Shown: positions 8,312 through 17,844, counted from the stretch's first letter. The stretch is DNA of 54,861 nt from Halobacteroidaceae bacterium (GCA_003551665.1 PUNE01000134.1:1-54861), one strand, 5' to 3'. The notes: a model not told the origin generated them from the sequence alone. Numbers and translations are program-made.

Positions 8312-10711
8312 ATGAAGTGGAAACAGGCAACTGTTTTTCTCTCTCTGATTATAACCTGCCTGTTAGTTTGGGGATGTATTTCTGATGAAGAAATCCCCTC
8401 AACCACTTATAGTTTTGATGAGGTGGAATTTAAATTAAGAGAAGCTCCTGCTGCTCACTTTCCAACTGGAGTTGAAAACGATGGTGAAGGCAAAGTAAAT
8501 TATCCTTTCTGGGTGGGAGAAATTCCGGTTACCTATCAACTCTGGTTTGAAGTCCGAGAATGGGCAGAGGAAAATGGTTATGTTTTTGATAATCTTGGAC
8601 GGGAGGGCAACTCCGGTAGAACCGGTCGAGAACCTTCAGAGGACAAAATGCACCCCGTTACAAATGTGAACCTTTTTGATGCAATGGTCTGGTGCAATGC
8701 TCTTTCTGAATATTTTGAGTATAAGCCGGTGTACATTAGTGCTGGTGAGGTCTATCGGGATTCAAGTGACAGGGAGTCTGGCGACAGGGTGTCGGTCAGG
8801 AATACTGAAGGTTTTCGGCTTCCCTTCCCTGAGGAATGGGAACTTGCTGCCCGTTACCAGGGAAATGACGATTCCCACGGGGCAATAGAATACCCGGAGG
8901 GAAGTGGTAAGTACTGGACTCCAGGAACTTACGCCAGCGGGGCAACAGGCCCCTATACTGACGAAGAGGCTACAATGGAGGCAGCCTGGTTTGAGGGCAA
9001 CAGCGGTCTTAAAGGAGAAAGTCCTTCCACCCAGCCTGTTGGAAAGAAACCTGTAGAAGGTAATGCCCTTCAGCTTTATGATATGAGTGGGAATGTTTTT
9101 GAATGGACTTATACCACCCGGGTTGGGTACCCAACGGTCCCGGGAGGTTCTTATCACGGGGGGCCTGAGTTATTGCAGATAGGTGACCCCTGCCCCCGAG
9201 ATAATCAATCCAAAACTGAAAACTACATCAATGTGGGTCTGCGGATTTTTAAGTATAAAGAGGTGCCGTCTCCTGGAGAGGGTCCCGAGACCGTTGAAGA
9301 ACTGGAATTTTCCCCGGGCAGCTTTGTCGAAGCCTTCTGGCGGGACGATATCTGGTTAAACGCCCGAATCCTGGAAGCAGAAGAAAATTATTACCAGGTA
9401 AGGTACGAATACCTGGGGCCCTCAGGAGATACCTGGCTTTTTAGTTCTGATGTCCGGGAGAGAGAGCAGGAGCCTGCCATTTCCCATATAGAACGCGAAA
9501 TTCTTTCTTTGCACCCGAATTTTACCCTGGCAGATGTCCTGCTTCCCGAGGAGGTAGAGGTTACCCTGGAGGACGGTACCGTTTTTGTTTCCCCCGTGGA
9601 GTGGGATACTACTGGATTAGAAACATTCGAGGACTATGAAATGGAAGTAGAAGGGCAATTGGTTGATTTACCGGATAACCTGACCAATCCAGGAAATATT
9701 CAGCCCCGGGCCCTGGTTCAGGTCCGAGATGAAGAAGAAGGACCCCTTTCTTTTTTGCGCCTGGGAGAGAATACAGGTGTCGATGGGCTGCTTTTCTACA
9801 TTGAAAACGATGATGGAACAATTGGCTACTATTTCGGCGAGGACACGGATCTAACCCACCTGATTGTAGAAGAAAATGGGGAATTTCAGGTAATGATAGT
9901 TTTTGATGAAAAGATGTTTCCCATCCAGTGGGTTTATACTGATCTGACCATTAAAGTCCTTATACCTGAAGATGAGGATTTCGATCTGGCGGAAGCCCTT
10001 CATATTTTTCTCCTGGAAACTGAAGAGGAAAACCTGACTCTGGATGTCCGCTATGACCAGCCTGCAGGGTCTCTGGTAGAAAAGCTTTATAATCTACCTG
10101 CCAGAGAAATGAGGGATTATGTTCCTGGGTTCAGGACTTTTCTGCAAGAAGAGGGCTTATTCCAGAGAAACGTAGTAGATATTGCCCGGGAGGCCAGTAA
10201 ACCCGAAGATATTGCTCTGGCAGCCATGCTTTCCCTTGCTGGGGCTGGTATGGAAATGCTCGATCAACTGGTTGAAATTGGAGGTGTGGAATCAACAGAA
10301 ACATCAAACCCCGTATTCCAGACTGCTTACTACCCGGCATCAGATAAACCCTCATTTAGCACCGTTTCCGATTCTGAGTGGCAGCAAATTCGGGAAAAAA
10401 TAGCCAAAAAGCTCTTAGAGGTCGGAAAGTTTAAAATGGGAGGAACCCTGGTTCAGATGTTTTCCTATCTTAACCGACTGGCCAGCGGTTATTATGACGG
10501 CCTGGATATTGAAGGTCCTGCTGTGGGCATGCTTTTATGCCGGGGAGCATCTTCGGTCCCCAATGTTTGCCATGAGTTCTACCTGCCTTACGTCTCCAAA
10601 AATATTTCCCGTTGCACCCGACTTTGTTTCGCTACTCTGTCCTGTTTTACCGACATCTGTCAGCCGATAATGTTTTCGGTAGAAAAAGCAAAGAATCTCC
10701 GCCAACCCTGA
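8312..10711 (+). CDS. SUMF1/FGE-like multidomain lipoprotein (paralog 2)
   Basis: A 799-residue exported lipoprotein and paralog of the protein at 3106. ATG 8312 has GGAGGT seven bases upstream, better than the in-frame TTG at 8294. Lipobox LVWGC. Order: SUMF1-like domain, about 40-315 (here keeping the canonical GNVFEW and GGSYHGG), Tudor-knot-like barrel about 335-385, Big_4-type Ig domain about 405-475, and a C-terminal region ending in the same C-x9-C-x14-C-x3-C-x5-C-x4-C pattern (743-783). The last 60 residues are nearly identical to paralog 1 (GYYDGLDIEGPAV, SSVPNVCHEFY, FTDICQP), while the linkers diverge, so that region is under the strongest constraint. It is followed 13 bp later by the thioredoxin-CcdA fusion, presumably its operon partner. 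Confidence 0.85.
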   Translation: MKWKQATVFLSLIITCLLVWGCISDEEIPSTTYSFDEVEFKLREAPAAHFPTGVENDGEGKVNYPFWVGEIPVTYQLWFEVREWAEENGYVFDNLGREGNSGRTGREPSEDKMHPVTNVNLFDAMVWCNALSEYFEYKPVYISAGEVYRDSSDRESGDRVSVRNTEGFRLPFPEEWELAARYQGNDDSHGAIEYPEGSGKYWTPGTYASGATGPYTDEEATMEAAWFEGNSGLKGESPSTQPVGKKPVEGNALQLYDMSGNVFEWTYTTRVGYPTVPGGSYHGGPELLQIGDPCPRDNQSKTENYINVGLRIFKYKEVPSPGEGPETVEELEFSPGSFVEAFWRDDIWLNARILEAEENYYQVRYEYLGPSGDTWLFSSDVREREQEPAISHIEREILSLHPNFTLADVLLPEEVEVTLEDGTVFVSPVEWDTTGLETFEDYEMEVEGQLVDLPDNLTNPGNIQPRALVQVRDEEEGPLSFLRLGENTGVDGLLFYIENDDGTIGYYFGEDTDLTHLIVEENGEFQVMIVFDEKMFPIQWVYTDLTIKVLIPEDEDFDLAEALHIFLLETEEENLTLDVRYDQPAGSLVEKLYNLPAREMRDYVPGFRTFLQEEGLFQRNVVDIAREASKPEDIALAAMLSLAGAGMEMLDQLVEIGGVESTETSNPVFQTAYYPASDKPSFSTVSDSEWQQIREKIAKKLLEVGKFKMGGTLVQMFSYLNRLASGYYDGLDIEGPAVGMLLCRGASSVPNVCHEFYLPYVSKNISRCTRLCFATLSCFTDICQPIMFSVEKAKNLRQP

Positions 10712-10724
10712 ACCAGGAGAAAGG

Positions 10725-11969
10725 GTGAGCAGTTTGAAAGCAAGACTGGCAGTAATAACTCTGGGGATAGCTTTTTCCCTGGCCTTTTCTTCTGCTGGTG
10801 GGGCCGGGCCGGGAGGGGAGGGAAAAGTTCTGTGGTTCTTCTGGGGCGATGGCTGTGAAATGTGCGAGGAAGCCATGCTCTGGGTTAAAGAACTGGAAAG
10901 AACCTATATAGGCCTGGAAGTTCAAAGCAGGGAAGTCTGGTTTGACCAGGAAGCCCAGGACCTGTACCTGGCTATGCTTGAGGAGAGGGAGGAAAAAGCC
11001 TCCTGGGTTCCGGGTTTTATCCTTGGGGGCGAAGTATGGCATGGGTTTAATGAAAGCTTAACGGAGGAAATCCAGTTGCGTCTTGACAGGCAGGCCTCGG
11101 CTCAAGAAGATAAAGGCCTGATCTCAGCGAAAGAGGGTCTCAATTCGCCAAAAAGGGTCTCCAGTCTAATATCTCCAAACCGGGTCCTGGCTGCTACCTT
11201 CCTCCTGGCGACAGTAGATGGGTTTAATCCCTGTTCTCTCTGGGTTCTGGCTGTTCTGCTGGCAATGATCCTGAATACCCGCTCCAGGTTTCGCATTGCC
11301 GCTGTTGGGGGAGTTTTCCTGCTGGTAACCTCGCTCGTCTATGGCCTTTTTATTGCTGGAGTTTTTGGGGCGATGGCCATAGTTTCCTACCTGGACAGCC
11401 TGCGCTGGGTGATTGCCCTCCTTGCCCTGGGCCTGGCCGCAATAAACCTCAGGGATTATCTGTCCGAGGGACAGGAGCCTGTTCTGGGGATCAACTCCCG
11501 CTGGAAAGGGGTTATTGTTAAAAACTCCCGCAAGCTGGGAAAGGAAAGGCCACTCATTATCACCCTTTTTTTGACTGCTCTTTTTGCTGCGGGGGTAGCG
11601 CTGATTGAATTGCCCTGTACTGCAGGTTTCCCGGTGATCTGGACGGGGATTCTCCGGGAGGCAGGTATTGGTGGGATCAATTTTTTTGGCCTTCTTGGTC
11701 TTTACCTTGCCGCTTATTTACTGATAGAAGCCCTGGTTGTAATTGTGGTTTTAATTACCCTGCAATATTTCCGAATTCAGGAAATTTTTGGTCGAAGGCT
11801 AAAGCTTGGGGGCGGAATGTTGATTGGGGCTTTGGGCTTGATGTTTTTAATCAATCCAGGAGCCATGGAATCATTAACCGGTTTGCTTTTGGTTTTTGCA
11901 GGGGCAGCAGGAGTTTCTCTGGTTATTATCGCAATCCAAAGCCGATGCAGTGGAGCAAGCAATACTTGA
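10725..11969 (+). CDS. Thioredoxin-like domain fused to CcdA/DsbD-type transmembrane electron carrier
   Basis: A 414-residue membrane protein. GTG start with AGGAGA upstream. An N-terminal signal/anchor is followed by an extracytoplasmic thioredoxin-like domain with a redox motif C44-E-M-C47 and the cis-proline segment WVPG (Pro96). About six membrane helices span 150-405. Two of them carry the conserved cysteines of the CcdA/DsbD family: NPC170 and LPC298. Known role of the family: moving reducing equivalents from cytoplasmic thioredoxin to outside thiols. The gene lies 13 bp behind a secreted lipoprotein with six conserved cysteines, so those cysteines are the natural candidate substrate (inference). 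The topology is reversed relative to DsbD gamma, which sits after the membrane domain. Confidence 0.88.
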   Translation: MSSLKARLAVITLGIAFSLAFSSAGGAGPGGEGKVLWFFWGDGCEMCEEAMLWVKELERTYIGLEVQSREVWFDQEAQDLYLAMLEEREEKASWVPGFILGGEVWHGFNESLTEEIQLRLDRQASAQEDKGLISAKEGLNSPKRVSSLISPNRVLAATFLLATVDGFNPCSLWVLAVLLAMILNTRSRFRIAAVGGVFLLVTSLVYGLFIAGVFGAMAIVSYLDSLRWVIALLALGLAAINLRDYLSEGQEPVLGINSRWKGVIVKNSRKLGKERPLIITLFLTALFAAGVALIELPCTAGFPVIWTGILREAGIGGINFFGLLGLYLAAYLLIEALVVIVVLITLQYFRIQEIFGRRLKLGGGMLIGALGLMFLINPGAMESLTGLLLVFAGAAGVSLVIIAIQSRCSGASNT

Positions 11970-12281
11970 AACCCGGAAACATGGGAGGGGGTTCTTTAAC
12001 AAAAATTAAATTGGTTTTAAATAAAAACTAAAATGGTAATGCTATGGTCGGATATGAAACAGAAAGTTTCCTGGATAGAGAAGAACAGGGGTTTTCCTGA
12101 AGATTTAAGAAAACTCCCTACCAGTTCTGGGAAAATAAGAAAAAGGAGCCATTCCCTGCTAATAATATCTGAAATATTCAATATATCTATTTGGGGAGGA
12201 GCTCCTTATATCATTTTAAAAACCTAAGGGCAGGGAGTATTAATTAGAAAAAATCTTTTTAGGGACCAGGAGGTTTCTTGC
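11970..12281. other. Intergenic region with nested inverted repeats
   Basis: About 310 bp. AAGGAGC (12143-12149) can pair with GCTCCTT (12201-12207) around an AT-rich inner hairpin, and TCCCTGC (about 12153) can pair with GCAGGGA (about 12231). These two pairings compete, so the leader of the downstream gene may be structured. A short open frame here (12033-12227) has no ribosome site or protein character and is not called. Confidence 0.4.
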
Positions 12282-13388
12282 ATGGGCATTCTGATTAATA
12301 CTAACAAAGAGAATGTTTTCACTCTTTTTGCCTGTTTTATTATTTTTTCTATTGTTTTAGGGAGCGGGATTGTTAATGCGAAAATAGCCACCATGGAACA
12401 AATAAAGGAATTAAATCCTGAATTGGCAGATTTAGAATATCCAAAAACCCTGGGCGGTTTTACCTTTAGTGTCAACCAAGAAACTGGAGTGATTGAGATA
12501 GCTCAAGTAGTTTTTGACAGTAACGTTGGCTGGTATCCCTGGTTTATTCAAGAGGAAGATAAACCTTTCCAAACGGAGAATGGTGATTTCCTTTACGCCC
12601 AGAAACTCTATCTGGCTGAATACCCGGAGATTGTGCAGTGGACCACAATGATAAGTTATGAAAAAACCTTTAATCTTTTTGATCCAGGGGATAAGAGTGT
12701 TTTTGATCTTTTTGGTGATCCCCTGCCTCTAAATTTTAAGGAATTATGGCCGGTGATGGGGCTGGACATGAAGGGACCAGAGGTAGCAGAAAAATTAAGA
12801 CCACCGATAACAGAAGATGGTCGTTTTGTTTTTTATTGTCCTCCGGGCCCCGGGATAGGTTTCTTAATTGAAGAGGAAAGTGGAGATATCTATGCTCTTC
12901 TTCGAATTCAGCAGGAAGAAGAGACAGATCTTCCTTCACCGTTGAAGAAGGAAGCCGACCATCCCGATTTGGGAAATTTTTTCTACACCGGAGTTTTGGT
13001 TCGGGATCCGGGCAATAAGTTTGATATGGATAACTGGGCGGTAGTTTTTGAAGATCCGGACTTCCAGTTGATAAGAAGAGATGTTATTGAAGAAGGAGAT
13101 ACCATCGAGCCCGGTTTTGTCTTGCAAAAATTAGTCCTGGAAAAGCCTCCCTGGGGGCCCCAGTTTATACTGGAAATTGAGGTTTTAAATAATACCGGTC
13201 AGACTTACCAGGCTGGAATATTCGAGATAGAAATATTCGATCACGAAGGTTATTTAATAGAAGAACATACGGTTTTTCTCTCAGATTCTGAAGATGGAAC
13301 AGTAACTTCTTTTCCAGTTCCTTTAAATTTCGAGGAAGAGATCGACCCGGAAGGATTGATGTACAGTATTGAATTTGTTAAGCCCTGA
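12282..13388 (+). CDS. Secreted FxLYD-like domain protein, paralog A of three
   Basis: A 368-residue exported protein of no family I can name with certainty. ATG with AGGAGG at nine bases. Signal peptide: hydrophobic core about residues 13-30, likely cleaved near VNA-KI. The body (35-250) contains LNPELADLEY, NVGWYPWF, FLYAQKLYLAE, PLNFKELWPV and FYCPPGPGIGFL blocks, all recurring in paralogs B and C. The last 100 residues (FVLQKLVLEKP, LEIEVLNNTGQTYQAGIFEI, FDHEGYLIEE) match the FxLYD-type beta-sandwich seen in extracellular proteins of Gram-positives. First of a tandem triplet, 80 bp before paralog B. Function unknown; the shared layout suggests cell-surface or matrix binding, but that is inference. 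Confidence 0.8.
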   Translation: MGILINTNKENVFTLFACFIIFSIVLGSGIVNAKIATMEQIKELNPELADLEYPKTLGGFTFSVNQETGVIEIAQVVFDSNVGWYPWFIQEEDKPFQTENGDFLYAQKLYLAEYPEIVQWTTMISYEKTFNLFDPGDKSVFDLFGDPLPLNFKELWPVMGLDMKGPEVAEKLRPPITEDGRFVFYCPPGPGIGFLIEEESGDIYALLRIQQEEETDLPSPLKKEADHPDLGNFFYTGVLVRDPGNKFDMDNWAVVFEDPDFQLIRRDVIEEGDTIEPGFVLQKLVLEKPPWGPQFILEIEVLNNTGQTYQAGIFEIEIFDHEGYLIEEHTVFLSDSEDGTVTSFPVPLNFEEEIDPEGLMYSIEFVKP

Positions 13389-13468
13389 GGATTTTTGATA
13401 AATCTTAATCCAAGCAGGGGATAGCAGTTACCCCAAAAAAATTAAATCTTTACAGGGGAGGGTCACTA

Positions 13469-14545
13469 TTGCTTTTTTCAATGGGTAAAGAAGGATGGAG
13501 ATGGACAAAAGGATCGGCAATTTTGGTTTTAATCTTACTGATGGTTTCGGGATCAGCCCTGGGAGCAGGTCTTGACCTGGGCACAATGTTCAATGCCAAC
13601 CCGGATTTTGACTTTCTGGATTATTACAATCTACGGGGAACTGAGAATTACCGGGGAGTGGATATTTTCCTCTATGAAGGTGGCTACCTGCCTGATGTTA
13701 CCTTCATGGTTGATTCCAATGATATTATCCTGGCCTTTCAGGCTTCCTTTCCGCGAGAGGAATGGAACCTCTGGTTTGAACAGGCAGAAAATAACCCTGT
13801 AACTCTCCCGGTTGAGGGGACCATTTATACCCAGCAGGTATTTCTTGCTCCCGCTGAAGCGGGATTGAACAGGGGCCACATTCGGCGGGGGGCAGAAACC
13901 CTGGAAATGGGAGAGCCTGTGGCTTTGAATTATCACGAACTCAGGCCAATTAATCCGGCCCTCGAATTTTATGAGCAACTGGATCCACCGGTTACAGAAG
14001 ACGGCAACTTTATTTTTTACGCTCCTCATGGCTCCGGGATCGGTTTTGTAACTGATTCAGACGGGGATATTTATGCCCTGGTCAGAATTCTGGTAACTGA
14101 AGATGATGAAGATGCCCTTTATCATCCTGACCTGGGGGAAGTTATCCTGACCCAGATTAATTTGCGGGACTCCGAAGGGAAATTTGACCTCGGGGCCTGG
14201 CTGGATGCACCTCCTGAAGAGGTGGTTCAAAAAGATGTTGCCGATTTCGATCCCCAGGTACCAATTGAACCGGGTTTTTTCTGTAAAGAGATCAATTTCC
14301 AGGTTCTGCATGGAGTTGTCAACATTACGGGAACGATGCTCAACGAGACCGGGTCAAATTATATGATGGCGGTATTTGAGATTACTTTTTATGATGAAGA
14401 GGGGGTCAAACTGGGGGTAGAAACACTCCAGGTAATGAACATTCAGGATGGACAGGAAGGGCCGATAGTAGGTGGGTTCCCACTGGATTGGGATGTAGAT
14501 ATAAATGAACTGCACTTTGAGATTGAGTTTATAGGTGGGAACTAA
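13469..14545 (+). CDS. Secreted FxLYD-like domain protein, paralog B of three
   Basis: 358 residues. The TTG at 13469 is the start because GGGGAGG lies seven bases upstream, whereas the next in-frame ATG (13481) is too far from it. Signal peptide hydrophobic core at about 14-32, cleaved near LGA. It shares with paralog A the blocks EEWNLWFEQAE, IYTQQVFLAP, ALNYHELRPINP, FIFYAPHGSGIGFV, DGDIYALVRI and YHPDLGE, and the C-terminal FxLYD-like domain (VVNITGTMLNETGSNYMMAV, FYDEEGVKLG). Strongly acidic. It lies between A and C in what is probably one transcript. Confidence 0.8.
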   Translation: MLFSMGKEGWRWTKGSAILVLILLMVSGSALGAGLDLGTMFNANPDFDFLDYYNLRGTENYRGVDIFLYEGGYLPDVTFMVDSNDIILAFQASFPREEWNLWFEQAENNPVTLPVEGTIYTQQVFLAPAEAGLNRGHIRRGAETLEMGEPVALNYHELRPINPALEFYEQLDPPVTEDGNFIFYAPHGSGIGFVTDSDGDIYALVRILVTEDDEDALYHPDLGEVILTQINLRDSEGKFDLGAWLDAPPEEVVQKDVADFDPQVPIEPGFFCKEINFQVLHGVVNITGTMLNETGSNYMMAVFEITFYDEEGVKLGVETLQVMNIQDGQEGPIVGGFPLDWDVDINELHFEIEFIGGN

Positions 14546-14605
14546 ATAGAAATACAGGAAAAAAGAAAATGGATGGGAAAAATAAAACCGGAGGGAGGAG
14601 TTTTA

Positions 14606-15658
14606 TTGAAAGAAAAAGGAGAAAGGGGTTCCTGGTTTATCAGGGTTCTGTTAGTGATAGGTATCTTTATAGTAATTCTTTCTTCATCGGGAGAAGCTTG
14701 GTGTGCATCAATATCCCAGGAAAAATTTGTCCAGTTAAACCCTGAGGCGGAAGAACTGAGTTTTTTCTCAATGGTTTCTCCACTGACCTTTCATTTTGAT
14801 GAGGACGGAAAGAACCTTTTGCTGATTCAGTTTACATTTCAAGCAAAGGATGATAACTGGCGTCCCTGGTTAAACCAGGCCGAGGGTGAACCAGCCCATA
14901 TTTTAGGGGATGGGTTCCTTTATTCTCAACATATTTATTTTGCTTCACCAGATCAGGGCACCGTCACGGATTTATACCAGTATACTGGGGTTTTTGCAAC
15001 AGGAGGGAGGATTGCAGAGGCCTTTGATGCCCCGCTCTCCCTCAATTTTAATGATCTGCAGGCAATCAATCCTGGTTTTAAGTACTATAAAAAATTGAGC
15101 TCCCCTGGGGATGAGGAAAGTAATGTCTTTCTTTATGCTCCAGACGGAAAGGGGCTAATGTTTTTAGGATTGGAAAACGGAGACATCTTTGCCCTTGTTC
15201 TACGGGACCCCGAACTGTGGCGCCAAATTAAAAGCAACGAAGGCTACCATCCTGAGCTGGGAACATTCGTGTATTCAGAGCCATTCTATCTGGTTGACCC
15301 CAGGTTCGATTTTAATTTTGAGGGATGGTTTAGGCAGATGCGGGCCGAGGGACAGAAGACGGGGGTTGGAGCCGCTATCGATAGTAACTTTGTCCTGGAA
15401 GAAATGGATTTGAACCTGCTGATGGGTATGTTACAGGTTGAGTTCCGGATAACCAATAATAGTGATGGAAGTTTTTCCCTGTTAATTTTTGAGGTGGTTT
15501 TCTTTGACGAAGAAGGTAATCCGGTGGCGAAGGGAGATTTATATTTCCAGAACCTGGGGCCAGGAGAAACAGGGACCTTTTTGGGGGCTCTTTTCCCAGA
15601 AGGGGAAATAGACATTGATAATCCGCGCTTTTCCCTGACTCTTGTTGATTCCCTGTAA
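14606..15658 (+). CDS. Secreted FxLYD-like domain protein, paralog C of three
   Basis: 350 residues from TTG 14606, which follows GGAGGGAGGAG by six bases; an in-frame ATG at 14573 has only a weak site and would add eleven charged residues before the signal peptide. Hydrophobic core about 12-30, cleavage near CAS-IS. Conserved blocks shared with A and B: LNPEAEELSF, DNWRPWLNQAE, FLYSQHIYFA, LSLNFNDLQAINPG, VFLYAPDGKGLMFL, ENGDIFALVL, YHPELGTF. The C-terminal FxLYD-like domain contains QVEFRITNNSDGSFSLLIFE and FDEEGNPV. A strong terminator follows at once, so the triplet ends here. Confidence 0.8.
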   Translation: MKEKGERGSWFIRVLLVIGIFIVILSSSGEAWCASISQEKFVQLNPEAEELSFFSMVSPLTFHFDEDGKNLLLIQFTFQAKDDNWRPWLNQAEGEPAHILGDGFLYSQHIYFASPDQGTVTDLYQYTGVFATGGRIAEAFDAPLSLNFNDLQAINPGFKYYKKLSSPGDEESNVFLYAPDGKGLMFLGLENGDIFALVLRDPELWRQIKSNEGYHPELGTFVYSEPFYLVDPRFDFNFEGWFRQMRAEGQKTGVGAAIDSNFVLEEMDLNLLMGMLQVEFRITNNSDGSFSLLIFEVVFFDEEGNPVAKGDLYFQNLGPGETGTFLGALFPEGEIDIDNPRFSLTLVDSL

Positions 15659-15691
15659 AAAAGAAATCACCCCTGATTTTGGATTCCTCCA

Positions 15692-15735
15692 GGAAAAACC
15701 CCCGGAGATCCTTAAATCTCCGGGGGTTTTCCTTT
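15692..15735 (+). terminator. Strong Rho-independent terminator after the triplet
   Basis: A near-perfect 17-bp stem (GGAAAAACCCCCGGAGAT pairing with ATCTCCGGGGGTTTTCC) around a six-base loop, followed by TTT. It lies 34 bases after the stop of paralog C. The A-rich 5' side could also make it work on the opposite strand. Confidence 0.92.
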
Positions 15736-15873
15736 GATCAACATTAAATTCGACCATTCTGGCAGTGGAGAGAGCCAATACGCCTTTCCAGGCGGGTTCG
15801 CGGAAAGGCGGAGTGCAGGATTTTTATCGGGGAGGTGAGAAATAACTAAGGGTGTAGAGAAAGGAGTGGGGCT

Positions 15874-17844
15874 ATGAATCTGGTTGGAGTTGACACCGGA
15901 GGAACATTTACCGATTTCATTTTCCGCGATGACGGGGAATGGAAGATATATAAAGCCCCTTCTACCCCTGATAATCCGGCCAGGGCGGTTCTGGGGGGCC
16001 TGGAGAAAATAGCCGGAGATGGGGGCCAGAAAGTTGTCCACGGTTCAACTGTGGCTACCAATGCTCTCCTGGAAAGGAAGGGGGCAGTTACCGCGCTTCT
16101 TACCAACAGGGGGTTTACAGATGTGCTGGAAATTGGGCGCCAGGCCAGGACTGAACTTTATAATCTTTTTTACCGGCGGGAAGCCCCTCTGATTCCCGGG
16201 GAATTGCGATTTGGAGTCCGGGGACGTCTGCTTGCTGATGGTCGGGAAATTGAATCTCTGGATGAACAAGAAATCCGGCAGGTTGCCCGGGCCATGCGTT
16301 CCAGGGGAGTTGAATCTGTGGCAGTGGTTTTTCTCTACTCCTATCTCAATCCCGGACCCGAACAGAGAGCAGCAGAAATATTGCGCGAGGAAGGTTTTGC
16401 AGTTTCTCCATCACATGAGATTCTCCAAGAATTTCGAGAATTTGAACGAACCTCTACCACTGCAGTTAATGCCTACCTGGTGCCCCGGATGGAGGGGTAT
16501 CTGGGCCGCCTGGAGAAAAACCTGGGTGGGGAAAATCTGGCAGTAATGCAATCCAACGGGGGGCGAACCCGCTCCAGCGTTGCCCGCAGAGAGCCGGTTC
16601 GGACGGTTCTTTCCGGGCCAGCAGGAGGAGTGGTGGGAGCCTACGAACTGGGGAAGATTTCCGGGTACCGGCGCCTGATGACCCTGGATATGGGGGGAAC
16701 TTCAACGGATGTGGCTCTTGTAGACAGGGGGCTCCCGCTCACAACAGAAACCATCATGGGGGGTCAGCCTCTGCAGGTGCCTATTATTGACATCCACACT
16801 GTTGGAGCAGGGGGTGGTTCCCTTGCCAGACTGGATGAAGGAGGGGCCCTGCGCGTAGGACCGGAAAGCGCAGGAGCTGACCCCGGGCCCATCTGTTATG
16901 GGCGAGGTGAAATTCCCACGGTTACAGACGCAAACCTGGCCCTGGGGCGGCTTGTCCCCGAACTTTTTTTGGGGGGAGATATGAAACTTGCTGCCGACCG
17001 GATCTGGCCTTACCTGGAAAAACTTTCTCTTGAAGCGGGGCTGGAAGTCGAAGAACTTGCAGAGGGGATATGCAGTGTTGCCAATGCCAGCATGGAAAGG
17101 GCCCTGCGGGTGATTTCGGTGGAAAGGGGTCATGACCCGGGGGAATTTTCTCTGTTTGTCTTTGGGGGGGCAGGAGGCATGCACGCTGCTTTTCTTGCCA
17201 GGAGCCTGAACATTCCCCGCGTGATTATTCCCCCTTACCCGGGAATTTTTTCGGCAATAGGGATGCTCCTAGCAGATGTGAGCCGGGATACCTCTCGCAC
17301 AGTCCTTATAGAAGCAGAAGAGTTAAAAACCAGGGCCGAAGAACTATTTGCACCCCTGGAGAAAGTAATCCTAAGGGAAATGTGGAGTGAAGGATTTTCC
17401 CGGGAAGAACTTGGGCTGGAACGTTCGGTTGATATGCGCTACCGGGGTCAGTCCTTCGAGCTGAGCGTTCCCTATTCTCCGGATTTTGTTGATGAGTTTC
17501 ACGCCAGACACCGCCAGCGCTACGGTTATTACCGGGAAGGTCGCCCTGTGGAGGTAGTTAACCTGCGGGTCCTGGGCTGGGGCAGGCCGGAGAAACCTTC
17601 CTGGCCCCGGAGTGAAAAACCCCAGGAGAATGTTCCCGGGGAAGCTTTTTACGCTTCCCGGCCCGTAGTTTTTGGGGGGAGGATAGAAGAAACCCGGTTA
17701 TATCGAAGGGAAGAGCTGTTATATGGCAACCGGATTCCGGGCCCCGCCCTGATCCTGGAATATTCCTCGACAACAGTGGTTCCGCCGGGAGTTGAGGCTT
17801 TTGTTGATCCCTGGCACAATCTGGTCCTGGAGGTAGACAGATGA
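15874..17844 (+). CDS. hyuA: Hydantoinase/oxoprolinase family protein, subunit A
   Basis: A 656-residue ATP-dependent hydrolase subunit of the HyuA/OplA-N group. The ASKHA-type nucleotide motif GVDTGGTFTDF opens the protein (residues 4-14), then HGSTVATNALLERKGA near 53, LSGPAGGVVGAYELG, TLDMGGTSTDVALVDRG near 270 and the C-terminal GGAGGMHA block. The family acts on cyclic amides (N-methylhydantoin, 5-oxoproline) or, in relatives, acetone or acetophenone carboxylation; substrate cannot be read from sequence. GGAG precedes the ATG, and the stop overlaps the start of the B subunit. Length is normal for the family. Confidence 0.93.
   Translation: MNLVGVDTGGTFTDFIFRDDGEWKIYKAPSTPDNPARAVLGGLEKIAGDGGQKVVHGSTVATNALLERKGAVTALLTNRGFTDVLEIGRQARTELYNLFYRREAPLIPGELRFGVRGRLLADGREIESLDEQEIRQVARAMRSRGVESVAVVFLYSYLNPGPEQRAAEILREEGFAVSPSHEILQEFREFERTSTTAVNAYLVPRMEGYLGRLEKNLGGENLAVMQSNGGRTRSSVARREPVRTVLSGPAGGVVGAYELGKISGYRRLMTLDMGGTSTDVALVDRGLPLTTETIMGGQPLQVPIIDIHTVGAGGGSLARLDEGGALRVGPESAGADPGPICYGRGEIPTVTDANLALGRLVPELFLGGDMKLAADRIWPYLEKLSLEAGLEVEELAEGICSVANASMERALRVISVERGHDPGEFSLFVFGGAGGMHAAFLARSLNIPRVIIPPYPGIFSAIGMLLADVSRDTSRTVLIEAEELKTRAEELFAPLEKVILREMWSEGFSREELGLERSVDMRYRGQSFELSVPYSPDFVDEFHARHRQRYGYYREGRPVEVVNLRVLGWGRPEKPSWPRSEKPQENVPGEAFYASRPVVFGGRIEETRLYRREELLYGNRIPGPALILEYSSTTVVPPGVEAFVDPWHNLVLEVDR

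Noticed and set aside
12033-12227. 64-residue plus-strand frame before the FxLYD triplet
   Set aside because: No ribosome site, covers an inverted-repeat region, composition not protein-like.
16702-17184. 160-residue antisense frame in hyuA
   Set aside because: GC-rich shadow of the ASKHA domain coding region; no initiation signals.
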